NCBI GenBank assembly: GCA_020201255.1
Contig: JAIVHE010000298.1
Coordinates: 1 to 33,892, forward strand
DNA: 33,892 nucleotides
From: Desulfobacteraceae bacterium
Lineage (GTDB): Bacteria; Desulfobacterota; Desulfobacteria; Desulfobacterales; Desulfobacteraceae
Reading direction: 5' to 3'
Shown: positions 1 through 7,695 of the stretch, one piece after another
Layout: each line of letters starts with the position of its first letter
Position numbering within the stretch: the first letter of the stretch is position 1
The notes under the pieces: generated by a model
Told to the model about the DNA's origin: nothing
The model's database searches: none
What the model saw: the letters and a program-made list of their open reading frames with translations, nothing else
Position numbers and translations under genes: made by a program

Positions 1-713
1 CCCGGATGTTTTACAATGCCCTCAAAGGGGGGATCTCCTGCCACATTTCCCACAAGGGTTATGGCATCCATGTCAAACCCGGGTGGAATGGTTATGGGCT
101 GGCCTTCATTTGAATCCACCACCGGCCGGGGGTCAATGTATTTTTTCATGGCCCGCTTGCAGTCCTCCTGGATGCTGCGTACAGCTGCCCCGATCTGGTC
201 ATCTTCATACCGGCCCAGGTCTTCGTCAAAAAAATCCAGCAGCCGGCCTTCTCGCTGCAAAACAGACAGGGAGTGGAGGAACAGCCGCTGCCTTCGATCC
301 TGTTCAATTTTCTGGTCCAGGAAATCTTTTTTTCCGGCTTTGGGCAACGGTTTTGCCGGCTGTGCCGGTAACCGGGTTTTGAACACAGGGGCCAGAACCA
401 CGCCCAGTATGAACCAGAGAATCCATCCCAATAACAGGATGATACCAGTCACCGCCGGCAGGACCCACAGATAAAAACGGTCCTGCAAAAGCATAACCAT
501 GGCCGGCATCTCATTTACCAGCCATGTTTTTCCCGCATCTGTGGCAACAGCAGCAGCAACCTGTTCAAGACCAAAATAAATGACCGCCCCAAGTGCTGTA
601 GCCACTGCCGCCATAAACACAGACACCACCCAGAATGATGTTCTGTGAAATTGTTTTACACTGTCCACTTCACCCTCTTTGTCCACTGCACCCTCTTTTG
701 CACCTGGATGCAT
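1..713 (-). CDS. DUF2760 domain membrane protein (3' end cut by window edge)
   Basis: I read this by reverse translation. It starts at an ATG at 713 (MHPGAKEG...) and stays open to the window edge, so the C-terminus is missing. Two hydrophobic segments are seen, at about residues 27-50 and 76-100. A charged linker follows, then a region with SVLQREGRLLDFF and EDDQIGAAVRSIQ, which is the characteristic core of the DUF2760 family. The family has no established function; the domain is normally cytoplasmic, behind membrane helices. An AGGA lies about 11 bases before the start. The gene is separated from the glycan operon by a terminator-like hairpin, so it is probably an independent transcript. 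The family call is confident; nothing can be said about role. Confidence 0.75.
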   Translation of the reverse strand, partial: MHPGAKEGAVDKEGEVDSVKQFHRTSFWVVSVFMAAVATALGAVIYFGLEQVAAAVATDAGKTWLVNEMPAMVMLLQDRFYLWVLPAVTGIILLLGWILWFILGVVLAPVFKTRLPAQPAKPLPKAGKKDFLDQKIEQDRRQRLFLHSLSVLQREGRLLDFFDEDLGRYEDDQIGAAVRSIQEDCKRAMKKYIDPRPVVDSNEGQPITIPPGFDMDAITLVGNVAGDPPFEGIVKHP

Positions 714-758
714 CTTAATTTATCCTGCATGGCACGTTGTGCCGACGCTTTGCCCATG

Positions 759-792
759 AAAAAAAAACCATGCTGCCTTGTACAACATGGTT
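759..792 (-). terminator. Rho-independent terminator of the glycan operon
   Basis: On the minus strand the arms AACCATG and CATGGTT (786-792 and 766-772) flank a 13-base loop and are followed directly by a run of T. It lies about 160 bases downstream of the last glycosyltransferase stop (948) and before the DUF2760 start, which fits the end of the minus-strand polysaccharide operon. The stem is only 7 bp and not GC-rich, so strength is uncertain. Confidence 0.5.
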
Positions 793-947
793 ATCCTGAA
801 TGATACAAAATTTGATCTGTTCAAGCAATAATTTTTTCACCCACTCCCTTCATCTTCATTGAAAAAACAAGTCAAAAATCACAACAACTATATAGTTTAT
901 AGCATTTGAATTGTGTCTATTTCTTATAATATTAGGTACAAAAGGAA

Positions 948-2117
948 TCAATTTATCTGCGAAGATCTATAAAAAGATTTGGTATCCAAAAGAATCTTCG
1001 CATAAATTTTTCTTATTTCATCTGCCGTCCTTTTTACATCAAACAATTGTCGGGTATGATCATATCCTTTCAGGCAGTGTTTTTCAGCCAGGCCGGGATT
1101 TTCCAGATAAAACATCATGTGTTGCGCCAAATCATGCGGATTGGCGGCTTTTGCAAGCAACCCGGTTTGTTTGTGTTTGATCACATCCGGAAACCCGCCG
1201 ATATCGGTTGTGATAGTTGGAATCTTCATCAGCAGGGATTCAACCGCCCCCCCGACGTTTTCTGAATGCGAGGGATGCACCGCCATATCAAAACTGGAAT
1301 ACAATCGGGTCACATCCCTGCGTGTTCCCAGAAAAAACACCCTGTCACCCAGTTTTTGCCTACCGTATGCAATCACTGCTTTTTCATAGGCAACAGCGCC
1401 TGCCCAGGCCCCTCCGACAACCACCAGAGCAACATCATATTTTTGATTCAATAAGATGGCAACCGCATCAATCAGGTCCTCATGTCCCTTAAGCCCCCTT
1501 TTCTGCCCAAGATATGGTTTGGGGGGATACATATAGGCAACCAGGCCGATCAGTTTTGTTTTTTTACAGATCCCCAATTCATTATAAAGGTATGCCTTAT
1601 CCCCTTTGGTAAAATTATCCACATCCGTGCCATAATATGAAAGAAACACCTTTGTTTTATCGACCAGCAATGACTGGTATTTTTTTTTGGTCCATTCACA
1701 AGATGCCACCCAGTAATCGTTTTTATCTGCCGGCATAAGCTCCATTGTCCTGAAAAAAGCATGTTCCAGATGCAGGGGTCCGGGCACCTGAAATATTTTG
1801 GGAATGGAATGGTTACGCATTGCCAGGCGCATCAAAAGGGTAGTGGAAAAAAAATGGGAATGAACCAGATCCGGGCGGATTTTTTGTAGTAATTTTTGAA
1901 ATTGCTGTATTTGAAACGGCAGATTCACTGCTGATTTCAATGAAAGATCCATATCAAGGATATGCACCTTTACACCTGCAGCGGTATAATCTGATGCGTT
2001 TCCGGAATAAGACGGTAGCACCACATGCACCTCGACATTGCACTTCACCAGTTCTCTCATCTGACGTACGGCCCAGGATGCGCCCCGGGAAGTTTTTATA
2101 AGATGCAAGACCTTCAT
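948..2117 (-). CDS. GT4-family (group 1) glycosyltransferase
   Basis: A 389-residue protein of typical GT-B glycosyltransferase length. The N-terminal half begins MKVLHLIKTSRGASW, a Rossmann-like acceptor domain with the GT4 start pattern. The C-terminal half carries VVVGGAW and then HSENVGGAVESLLMKIPTI with TDIGGFPDVI, the EX7E-type nucleotide-sugar binding segment of glycosyltransferase group 1 (PF00534). It should transfer a sugar from an activated nucleotide donor to the growing lipid-linked glycan at the cytoplasmic face of the membrane; donor and linkage cannot be read from sequence. It is the last gene of the minus-strand operon, 156 bases after the GT2 gene. The ATG directly follows an unusual 24-bp tandem repeat. 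Confidence 0.85.
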   Translation of the reverse strand: MKVLHLIKTSRGASWAVRQMRELVKCNVEVHVVLPSYSGNASDYTAAGVKVHILDMDLSLKSAVNLPFQIQQFQKLLQKIRPDLVHSHFFSTTLLMRLAMRNHSIPKIFQVPGPLHLEHAFFRTMELMPADKNDYWVASCEWTKKKYQSLLVDKTKVFLSYYGTDVDNFTKGDKAYLYNELGICKKTKLIGLVAYMYPPKPYLGQKRGLKGHEDLIDAVAILLNQKYDVALVVVGGAWAGAVAYEKAVIAYGRQKLGDRVFFLGTRRDVTRLYSSFDMAVHPSHSENVGGAVESLLMKIPTITTDIGGFPDVIKHKQTGLLAKAANPHDLAQHMMFYLENPGLAEKHCLKGYDHTRQLFDVKRTADEIRKIYAKILLDTKSFYRSSQIN

Positions 2118-2118
2118 A

Positions 2119-2184
2119 CGGTTCTTTTCTGCAACCCTGGTGCGATTTTTTTCTGCAACCTTGATGCTGTTCTTTTTGCAAATG
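2119..2184. repeat. 24-bp tandem repeat upstream of the GT4 start
   Basis: Two adjacent 24-bp units at 2119-2142 and 2143-2166 share the core TTTTCTGCAACC and most flanking bases. A degenerate third unit (CTGTTCTTTTTGCAA...) follows at 2167-2184. The array ends two bases from the ATG of the GT4 gene, so it covers its ribosome-binding region. It could be a slippage product or an expression-tuning repeat. Confidence 0.6.
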
Positions 2185-2273
2185 AAAAAATGGCCATTTT
2201 CTCCCTATACCTATCTATGTGCTTTCCTGTGTTTACCTTCATCGCTTTTTGTTGATACAGTAAAAATGAGATG

Positions 2274-3242
2274 TTAAAAGAAAATTTTGCGTATAGAAGA
2301 ACGTATCTTCACGCCATAATCCCTGTCAAACCTTTTTTTCAATGCTTCAGGCAACATTTTCTGCATCAGCCATTCCGCCAGATATGAACACTGCAATGCC
2401 CGTATACCTTTGTGAAATGCAGGCCTTTGCGCCAACCCATAATACCTGCCCATCATCCGGTAAACATCCAGGGTAACCATGACATTGTTCAATCGGGAAG
2501 AACCGCTGGCCAGACCGCCGCAGTGAATCCGATAGCTGCCCATAACCTGGTCGATAAATCCGTAATCTCCATGAATCAGGTTCCCTGCATGAACAATCAT
2601 ATCCCCGAACGGAGCCCTGCGTATCCAGTCCGGTGCGATATCCGGGCGGTTTCTGAACACCACACTCAACATGGGAGAAAAATTGCTGTAACGAAGCAAA
2701 TAATCCAGGCAGTATGTTTCCCGGCGCCTGGGCGGATACCCCATATCCGAAACAAGGCTTTGCCCGGTTTCATCCACAGTTCCAATTTTATGAAAACACC
2801 CTGAACAATCGGTATGCCGGTCTAAAAAATCCACCTGTTTTTGCAATTTCATCGGATCCGTCCAGAAATCATCCCCATCACAGATGGCAATGTATTTTCC
2901 GCAGCACGCCCTGAAGGTTTGAATAAAATTGAACTGCCAGACCCCCTGACAGCCGATGCGTTCAGGATCATTGCGGTTTCTGAGAAAAAGACGGATGATA
3001 TCAGGATACCGTCTTGCATAGTCTTGACAAATTTCACGTGTGCCATCACTTGATTCATCTTCTCCCAGACAGATCTCAAACGAAAAATCGGTTTTTTGCA
3101 TCAGGATACTGTCCAGGCACTGCCCAATGAAACGGGCATGGTTATAAGTGATCACCCATACACTCACATAAGGTTTCACCGGCATATCCTTCATTGGTTT
3201 TTCTACATAAGACCGGATTATGTTGCCGTTCGATTTTTCCAT
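2274..3242 (-). CDS. GT2-family glycosyltransferase
   Basis: 322 residues. After a short leader the GT-A fold starts with PYVSVWVITYNHARFIGQCL, then EICLGEDESSDGT and AICDGDDFWTDP, the nucleotide-binding and DxD-like signatures of family 2 glycosyltransferases (PF00535). It should transfer a sugar from a nucleotide donor during glycan assembly in the cytoplasm. The C-terminal part after about residue 200 matches the usual variable acceptor domain. The ATG is preceded by GGTGGAG. The start overlaps the 3' end of the sulfotransferase gene by 25 bases, so the two are probably translationally coupled. Specificity is unknown. Confidence 0.85.
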   Translation of the reverse strand: MEKSNGNIIRSYVEKPMKDMPVKPYVSVWVITYNHARFIGQCLDSILMQKTDFSFEICLGEDESSDGTREICQDYARRYPDIIRLFLRNRNDPERIGCQGVWQFNFIQTFRACCGKYIAICDGDDFWTDPMKLQKQVDFLDRHTDCSGCFHKIGTVDETGQSLVSDMGYPPRRRETYCLDYLLRYSNFSPMLSVVFRNRPDIAPDWIRRAPFGDMIVHAGNLIHGDYGFIDQVMGSYRIHCGGLASGSSRLNNVMVTLDVYRMMGRYYGLAQRPAFHKGIRALQCSYLAEWLMQKMLPEALKKRFDRDYGVKIRSSIRKIFF

Positions 3243-3925
3243 GGAAATTCTCCACCCGGATATGGCGTATCAAGAAATTCACACATTGTTTTTAATGCAC
3301 CGGGTGTTGCCACATTGATCCGTAAAAAGCATTCCGGATATTGTGAAAAATAATCACAGATGCTGTCTGCATAGTCATTGTAAAATCTCAGAAGAATATC
3401 CCGGTTATACGGATCTTCCGGCGGCGTCTGAAACACCTGCCGGCAATATGCGGCCGGCCATCCTTTATAAATATATTCCGCATTTTCCAGATCCCGGGGT
3501 GTCGGCGGGACCTGTCCCTGATCAGACCAGGCCTTTGCATGAAACCGTGTCACAGACTGGTACCATTGTTGTGCACAATCCCGGATTGTAAGGATAAACC
3601 TGCTGTCGGAAAACTGCTGGTGCAGCTTCAGGTACATCCCGGGCAGACTGAACGGCACATCCTGGAAAGCTTGTGCACTCCGACAAAAGCCGTATATGCG
3701 TGAATATTTTTTTTGCACCCAGTCATCAAAAAAAATTTCAGCAGCCCGCTCATTTCCCAACAGATACCCCAGATCATTCATGGCCTGGCCCCACGAGGTA
3801 GTGCCGGTCTTGTTCAACCCGATGCAGAAAACCTTTTTCCCACCGTTCCTGCCCAACATGGCTGCTTTGCCATTCCATGTGTGACAAAAAGAATAGAGAC
3901 GCCATTTGAATGGAACTTTATCCAT
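3218..3925 (-). CDS. Sulfotransferase family protein
   Basis: 235 residues. A PAPS-binding 5'-phosphosulfate loop is visible as LNKTGTTS (residues 37-44, after KVFCIG), and a second PAPS-contact segment as FILTIRDCAQQWYQSV (about 110-125), with the conserved Arg and Ser spacing of the sulfotransferase fold. The pattern fits the Sulfotransfer_4-like group (PF17784). It would move a sulfuryl group from PAPS to an acceptor. Placed between the flippase and two glycosyltransferase genes, the likely acceptor is a sugar of the glycan made here. An alternative start at Met24 would still keep the PAPS loop. Family confidence is high; the substrate is inferred from context only. Confidence 0.8.
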   Translation of the reverse strand: MDKVPFKWRLYSFCHTWNGKAAMLGRNGGKKVFCIGLNKTGTTSWGQAMNDLGYLLGNERAAEIFFDDWVQKKYSRIYGFCRSAQAFQDVPFSLPGMYLKLHQQFSDSRFILTIRDCAQQWYQSVTRFHAKAWSDQGQVPPTPRDLENAEYIYKGWPAAYCRQVFQTPPEDPYNRDILLRFYNDYADSICDYFSQYPECFLRINVATPGALKTMCEFLDTPYPGGEFPWKNRTAT

Positions 3926-3934
3926 TTTACTTTT

Positions 3935-5290
3935 TCAATCCCCGGGTGTTTTTTTTTGAATTTGTGAGATGTTGCGTTTATTTACAAAAACCAATGAAAA
4001 TACAACCAGTGCCATATTAACAGCAACAATCGCCACCACAATTCCTTTTAACTGCCAGTAGACAGCCCCGATCACATAAGCCCCCACAGCAACCACCGCA
4101 ACCACTGCCCATATAATTGCAAGCAGATCGGTACGCATATCATAGCTTACTTTTAAAAGCAATTGCCTTGCAGCGGCAAAGCAGCCGCCAGCCAACAAAA
4201 GCCAGGGAAAAATCCAGCTGTAGGAACGAAATTCCACACCCAGTAAAAGAGTACCAACTATTGGATATGCAAAAAGAAGCCCCATAAACAACACAACAGA
4301 AAACAATAAAATACCGAAAGCTGCTGTTTTGTTGATCCGCTGTATCTGCTCGAAAGATGCGGTTTTGCCATCCAGCGCCCCCACCTGGTACAGAACCGGC
4401 TCAATGAGCAGAATCAAAAAATTGCTGACCAGCAGCATGGGAACGAATGCCAGTTGATAGACTGCTGCATAACCGCCCACATCTCCGGGATGGCCAAAGT
4501 ATTGTAAAACCCATCGTTCGGCCATCATAACCAGCCAGATGCAGATAGTGCTCACAACCAGCGGCGACTGGAAAGAGCGCATGCGGGCATTATCCATTTC
4601 AACATCCGGGTGTGCAGGATTTTTTTCCGGCTGAGCCCGGAAAAAGAGCCGGTATAAAAAAATACCGTGAACAATCACAACCAGGATACCGGCCAATACA
4701 AATCCACTGAGAACTATCTCTGCGACAGGCAGGGCAAAAATGATAACCAGGCCGATGGCGAAAACAAACCGCATCAGTTCGAAGCTTCCCTGGATTATCC
4801 CCCGGAACCGTCTTTTACGGGCCGCATCCTCCAGCGCCATTGCCACCCGGTTGAAAATCAGAAGAATGGCAAAAATCCCGGTTGCCAGGATAAAAGAACT
4901 GCCTGGAACAGCTTTGATATAATGGCCGGATAGCATGGTAATAATACAGCACAGCCCAATGCCCCCCATGGCCAGAACCATGGATTTTCCCAGATTCTCC
5001 ATGAATCCATATGGCTTTCCGGCCCTGCACCACAAAGAATAAAAGCGCACCGCCGTCTTTCCAATGGGATCCCCGAAAATCAGAACAGCCAGTGTCGAAA
5101 GGCTGATTGCCAAAGCCAGTTTCCCATATTCATCCGTGGACATCAGGTGCGTTAAAAACCGGGTTCCGGCAAAAAGGGCAAGAACAGAGGAGATAAGACC
5201 GAATCCAACCCAGAAGGCCTCACCGGCCCATGTCCATGCACGGTTTGCCTTTGCAGGACTTTTATTATGCCCTTGATTGGTTTCTGGCAA
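3935..5290 (-). CDS. Wzx-like polysaccharide flippase (MATE/MOP superfamily)
   Basis: 451 residues, mostly hydrophobic, with about 12-14 predicted membrane helices and short charged loops. The N-terminal pattern (TWAGEAFWVGFGLISSVLAL, then ...RFLTHLMSTDEYGKLALAISL) is typical of O-antigen/oligosaccharide flippases (PF01943/PF13440). It should move lipid-linked oligosaccharide from the inner to the outer leaflet of the cytoplasmic membrane. The only available start is a TTG at 5290: an in-frame TAA lies six bases upstream, the first internal Met is about 50 residues in, and no clear ribosome-binding site precedes it. A repeat-rich 138-base gap separates it from the aminotransferase gene. Confidence 0.8.
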   Translation of the reverse strand: MPETNQGHNKSPAKANRAWTWAGEAFWVGFGLISSVLALFAGTRFLTHLMSTDEYGKLALAISLSTLAVLIFGDPIGKTAVRFYSLWCRAGKPYGFMENLGKSMVLAMGGIGLCCIITMLSGHYIKAVPGSSFILATGIFAILLIFNRVAMALEDAARKRRFRGIIQGSFELMRFVFAIGLVIIFALPVAEIVLSGFVLAGILVVIVHGIFLYRLFFRAQPEKNPAHPDVEMDNARMRSFQSPLVVSTICIWLVMMAERWVLQYFGHPGDVGGYAAVYQLAFVPMLLVSNFLILLIEPVLYQVGALDGKTASFEQIQRINKTAAFGILLFSVVLFMGLLFAYPIVGTLLLGVEFRSYSWIFPWLLLAGGCFAAARQLLLKVSYDMRTDLLAIIWAVVAVVAVGAYVIGAVYWQLKGIVVAIVAVNMALVVFSLVFVNKRNISQIQKKTPGD

Positions 5291-5294
5291 AACT

Positions 5295-5459
5295 TATGAC
5301 ACATCCTTTTTCATGATCCAGCTGCTTTCCCGGCAAACCCGATTTCATAGCAAGACCGATGGTATGACACAACCTGTTTCAAAGCAAGGCATGCTTCATA
5401 AAACAGGCTGTCCACAGCAGGACATGCTTCATGACACCGCCTGTTTCATGACACCCTCT
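5295..5459. repeat. Degenerate direct repeats around the aminotransferase 3' end
   Basis: A motif of about 22 bases, consensus YATGACACNNCCTKTTTCA, occurs at 5295-5316, 5363-5384 and 5430-5451. A half copy (CATGACACC) is at 5448-5456. A second shared motif, GGMCATGCTTCAT, lies at about 5389-5400 and 5421-5432. On the minus strand the copy at 5430-5451 encodes the last residues of the aminotransferase (MKQAVS stop). The copy at 5295-5316 reads MKKDVS stop. This looks like repeated duplication of a gene tail. Confidence 0.55.
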
Positions 5460-6622
5460 ACCTGATCCACCACATAATGAATGGCGGCCGGGGTCAGGGT
5501 GGGATGCACCATGAACATGATCGATGTTTCTCCCAGCCGGCGGGCAACAGGCAGACGTTCTTTTCCGCTGCTGTCCTTTATACCGCCCTGTATCCGGTAC
5601 AGCCCTTTTTGAAACGCTTTTTCCCTGTAAATTTCCGGGCAGATCCCTGTATTACACGGCACTCCTGCATCATTTAATGCATCAATGACCATCTCCCTGC
5701 TCCATCCACCCTTTAATGCATCCTGTTCGATAAACACATAATATTTGTAATAAGAATGATAATACGCAGACCCGGGCACGGTTACCCGTAATCCCGGGAT
5801 ATTTTTGAAACCATTGGTGAGCAGATCCGCATGGGACCGCCGTGTTTTTACCCATCGATCCAGTTTTTGGAGCATCACGCTTCCCATGGCTGCCTGCATT
5901 TCCGTCATCCTGCCGTTCGTTCCAAAACAATGTATCAACCACTTGAATCCGGGTTTATGGTTCTGACAGAATGTTTCATCATACTCTTTTCCATGGTCTT
6001 TGAAACTCCAGACCTTTTTCCAGATATCTGGATTATGTGTCACCAGCATGCCGCCTTCACCGCCCGTGGTCATGATTTTATCCTGGCAGAAGGAAAAAAT
6101 AGCGCAGTCCCCGAAACTGCCGGCCATTTTTTCTTCAAATTTCGCTCCATGGGCCTGGGCACAGTCTTCTATCAAAAAGATCCGCTCCTGTTCACAAAAG
6201 GATTTGATTTTTTTCAGATCACAGGGCCAGCCCCCCAGATTTACGGCAATCACCGCTTTTGTCTTTGGGGTGACGGCCCTTGAAATGGTGTCAAGGCCAA
6301 TGTTCTGGCTCACCGGATCCACATCCACAAAAACAGGAACCGCCCCCTGAAATGCCACGCAACTGGCGGACGCGACAAATGACCGGGGCGTGACAATCAC
6401 TTCATCATCTGTGCCGATATCCAGGGCCATCAGCGCCATATCAAGGGCAAGGCTGCCATTGGCAAGGGCCACGGCATGGTCGGTTCCAATATACCGGGCA
6501 AAGTCATTTTCGAACCTGTTTACTGCGTTACCTGTCCACTGGTTGACTTTTCCGGAGGTGAGGACATCAACCGCCGCCTTGATCTCATCATCTGCAAAAA
6601 ACGGCCATGGTGCAAATTTCAT
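5429..6622 (-). CDS. DegT/DnrJ/EryC1/StrS aminotransferase (PglE-like)
   Basis: 397 residues, full length for sugar aminotransferases of fold type I. The PLP Schiff-base lysine is K182 in SFCQDKIMTTGGEGG; the preceding LIEDCAQAHGA (about 150-160) holds the Asp that contacts the pyridine nitrogen; ALANGSLALDMALMAL (about 52-67) forms part of the phosphate site. It should aminate a 4-keto or 3-keto nucleotide sugar using glutamate. Next to a 4,6-dehydratase, a hexapeptide acyltransferase and a PglC-like transferase, the likely product is UDP-4-amino-4,6-dideoxy-GlcNAc, as made by PglE. It starts 1 base after the acyltransferase gene ends. The ketone position used is inferred. Confidence 0.85.
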   Translation of the reverse strand: MKFAPWPFFADDEIKAAVDVLTSGKVNQWTGNAVNRFENDFARYIGTDHAVALANGSLALDMALMALDIGTDDEVIVTPRSFVASASCVAFQGAVPVFVDVDPVSQNIGLDTISRAVTPKTKAVIAVNLGGWPCDLKKIKSFCEQERIFLIEDCAQAHGAKFEEKMAGSFGDCAIFSFCQDKIMTTGGEGGMLVTHNPDIWKKVWSFKDHGKEYDETFCQNHKPGFKWLIHCFGTNGRMTEMQAAMGSVMLQKLDRWVKTRRSHADLLTNGFKNIPGLRVTVPGSAYYHSYYKYYVFIEQDALKGGWSREMVIDALNDAGVPCNTGICPEIYREKAFQKGLYRIQGGIKDSSGKERLPVARRLGETSIMFMVHPTLTPAAIHYVVDQVEGVMKQAVS

Positions 6623-6623
6623 T

Positions 6624-7088
6624 TCATTTCTCCAGAGATTTCACAATTCTGACCGGGCTGCCATAGGCCAGTACATTATCGGGTATGTTTTTGTTCACAA
6701 AGCTGTGGGCCCCTATGACGGCATTCTCTCCAATGGTGACCCCCGGCATTATCGTGCTGTGGGTACCGATGCGGCAGTTTTTCTTTAACAAGACCCGCCC
6801 TTTTTTGCCATCGATGGTTGATACCGAATACACCGAACAATGGGATCCCACCTGAACAAAATCTTCTATCACCACCCCTTCACGGGCATTGATATAGGTA
6901 AACGCGCCGATATCAGTTTTATATCCCAGAAAAAATCCCGCCGCCCCCTGCACAATCCAGTGATATTTTGTGGGCTTGCCGTCAACGATTTTTGGATATT
7001 GCCAACCGTTACTTAACTCGTCAGAGTTACTATTCTGTTTGATGCCGGGCATCGGCTCGGCAGGATCGCTTCCAAATCTGTCATTCAT
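6624..7088 (-). CDS. Hexapeptide-repeat (left-handed beta-helix) acyltransferase
   Basis: 154 residues with several [LIV]-G-X4 turns: IGAFTYINAREGVVIEDFVQVGSHCSV, then CRIGTHSTIMPGVTIGENAVIGAHSFVNKNIP, ending YGSPVRIVKSL, the standard tail of trimeric bacterial transferases. It is expected to N- or O-acetylate an amino sugar with acetyl-CoA. Its place between the aminotransferase and the priming transferase suggests a PglD-type role on a UDP-4-amino sugar. Unlike PglD it lacks the N-terminal Rossmann-like substrate domain; instead there are about 50 residues with HWIVQGAAGFFLGYKTD, closer to sugar-3-N-acyltransferases of the FdtC/QdtC type. It overlaps the upstream gene by 8 bases. Confidence 0.75.
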   Translation of the reverse strand: MNDRFGSDPAEPMPGIKQNSNSDELSNGWQYPKIVDGKPTKYHWIVQGAAGFFLGYKTDIGAFTYINAREGVVIEDFVQVGSHCSVYSVSTIDGKKGRVLLKKNCRIGTHSTIMPGVTIGENAVIGAHSFVNKNIPDNVLAYGSPVRIVKSLEK

Positions 7089-7695
7089 CTTTTGTGTTCC
7101 CCATAAATTCTGTAGCAGTGACGTGCCCTTTCTGGTGTATGCCCTGCTGCCTGAAAACCTGCACCAGGGTCATCAGCAAAATCTTCATGTCAAGCAGAAA
7201 ATCATGATGATCAACATACCACACATCCATCTTGAATTTATCCTCCCAGGAAACGGCATTTCTGCCGTTCACCTGGGCCCAGCCTGTGATGCCCGGCCTG
7301 ACCTCGTGCCGTCTGGCCTGGACTGCATCATACCGGTCCAGGTACTGCATCAAAAGGGGCCTGGGCCCCACCAGGCTCATCTCCCCTTTCAACACATTCA
7401 CCAGTTCCGGCAGCTCATCCAGGCTGGATCTGCGCAACTGGGCACTGAACCGGGTGAACCGTTCCGCATCCGGCAGAAGCCTGCCGTTTTCATCTGTTTC
7501 ATCTGTCAGGGACCGAAACTTGTACATCATAAACGGCCGCCCCTTCCATCCCGGCCGCATCTGCCTGAAAATAAACGGAGATCCCAGTTTCACCCGCACC
7601 ACCAATGCCATCAGCACAAACACCGGCAACAGGACAAAGAGCAGTACCAGGGCAATGGAAAAATCAACCAGCCGTTTCATTGTATTCCGGTACAA
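7081..7695 (-). CDS. PglC-like monotopic phosphoglycosyl transferase (initiating sugar transferase)
   Basis: 204 residues, the short monotopic form (PF02397). One re-entrant membrane helix (VDFSIALVLLFVLLPVFVLM) is followed by the catalytic Asp-Glu dyad, D93-E94 in SSLDELPELVNVLKGEMS, then VGPRPL and RPGITGWAQVNGR. It should transfer a sugar-1-phosphate from a UDP-sugar to undecaprenyl phosphate at the inner membrane. I keep the TTG start at 7695 (MYRNTMKRLVDF) because it gives the MY...KR N-terminus of PglC and puts the dyad at residues 93/94, as I recall for Campylobacter PglC; an ATG at 7680 is the alternative. It overlaps both neighbours. A bacillosamine-type donor is inferred from the adjacent genes. 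Confidence 0.85.
   Translation of the reverse strand: MYRNTMKRLVDFSIALVLLFVLLPVFVLMALVVRVKLGSPFIFRQMRPGWKGRPFMMYKFRSLTDETDENGRLLPDAERFTRFSAQLRRSSLDELPELVNVLKGEMSLVGPRPLLMQYLDRYDAVQARRHEVRPGITGWAQVNGRNAVSWEDKFKMDVWYVDHHDFLLDMKILLMTLVQVFRQQGIHQKGHVTATEFMGNTKDE

Noticed and set aside
731-743. Inverted repeat GGCAC-GTT-GTGCC just upstream of the DUF2760 start; checked as a sigma54 site
   Set aside because: The GG and GC elements do not have the required -24/-12 spacing, and five-base arms are too short to claim an operator.
2187-2200. Perfect 14-bp palindrome AAAATGGCCATTTT with T-run on the minus strand
   Set aside because: No loop is left for a stable hairpin and the stem would be A/T only, so a terminator is not supported; an operator role has no further evidence.
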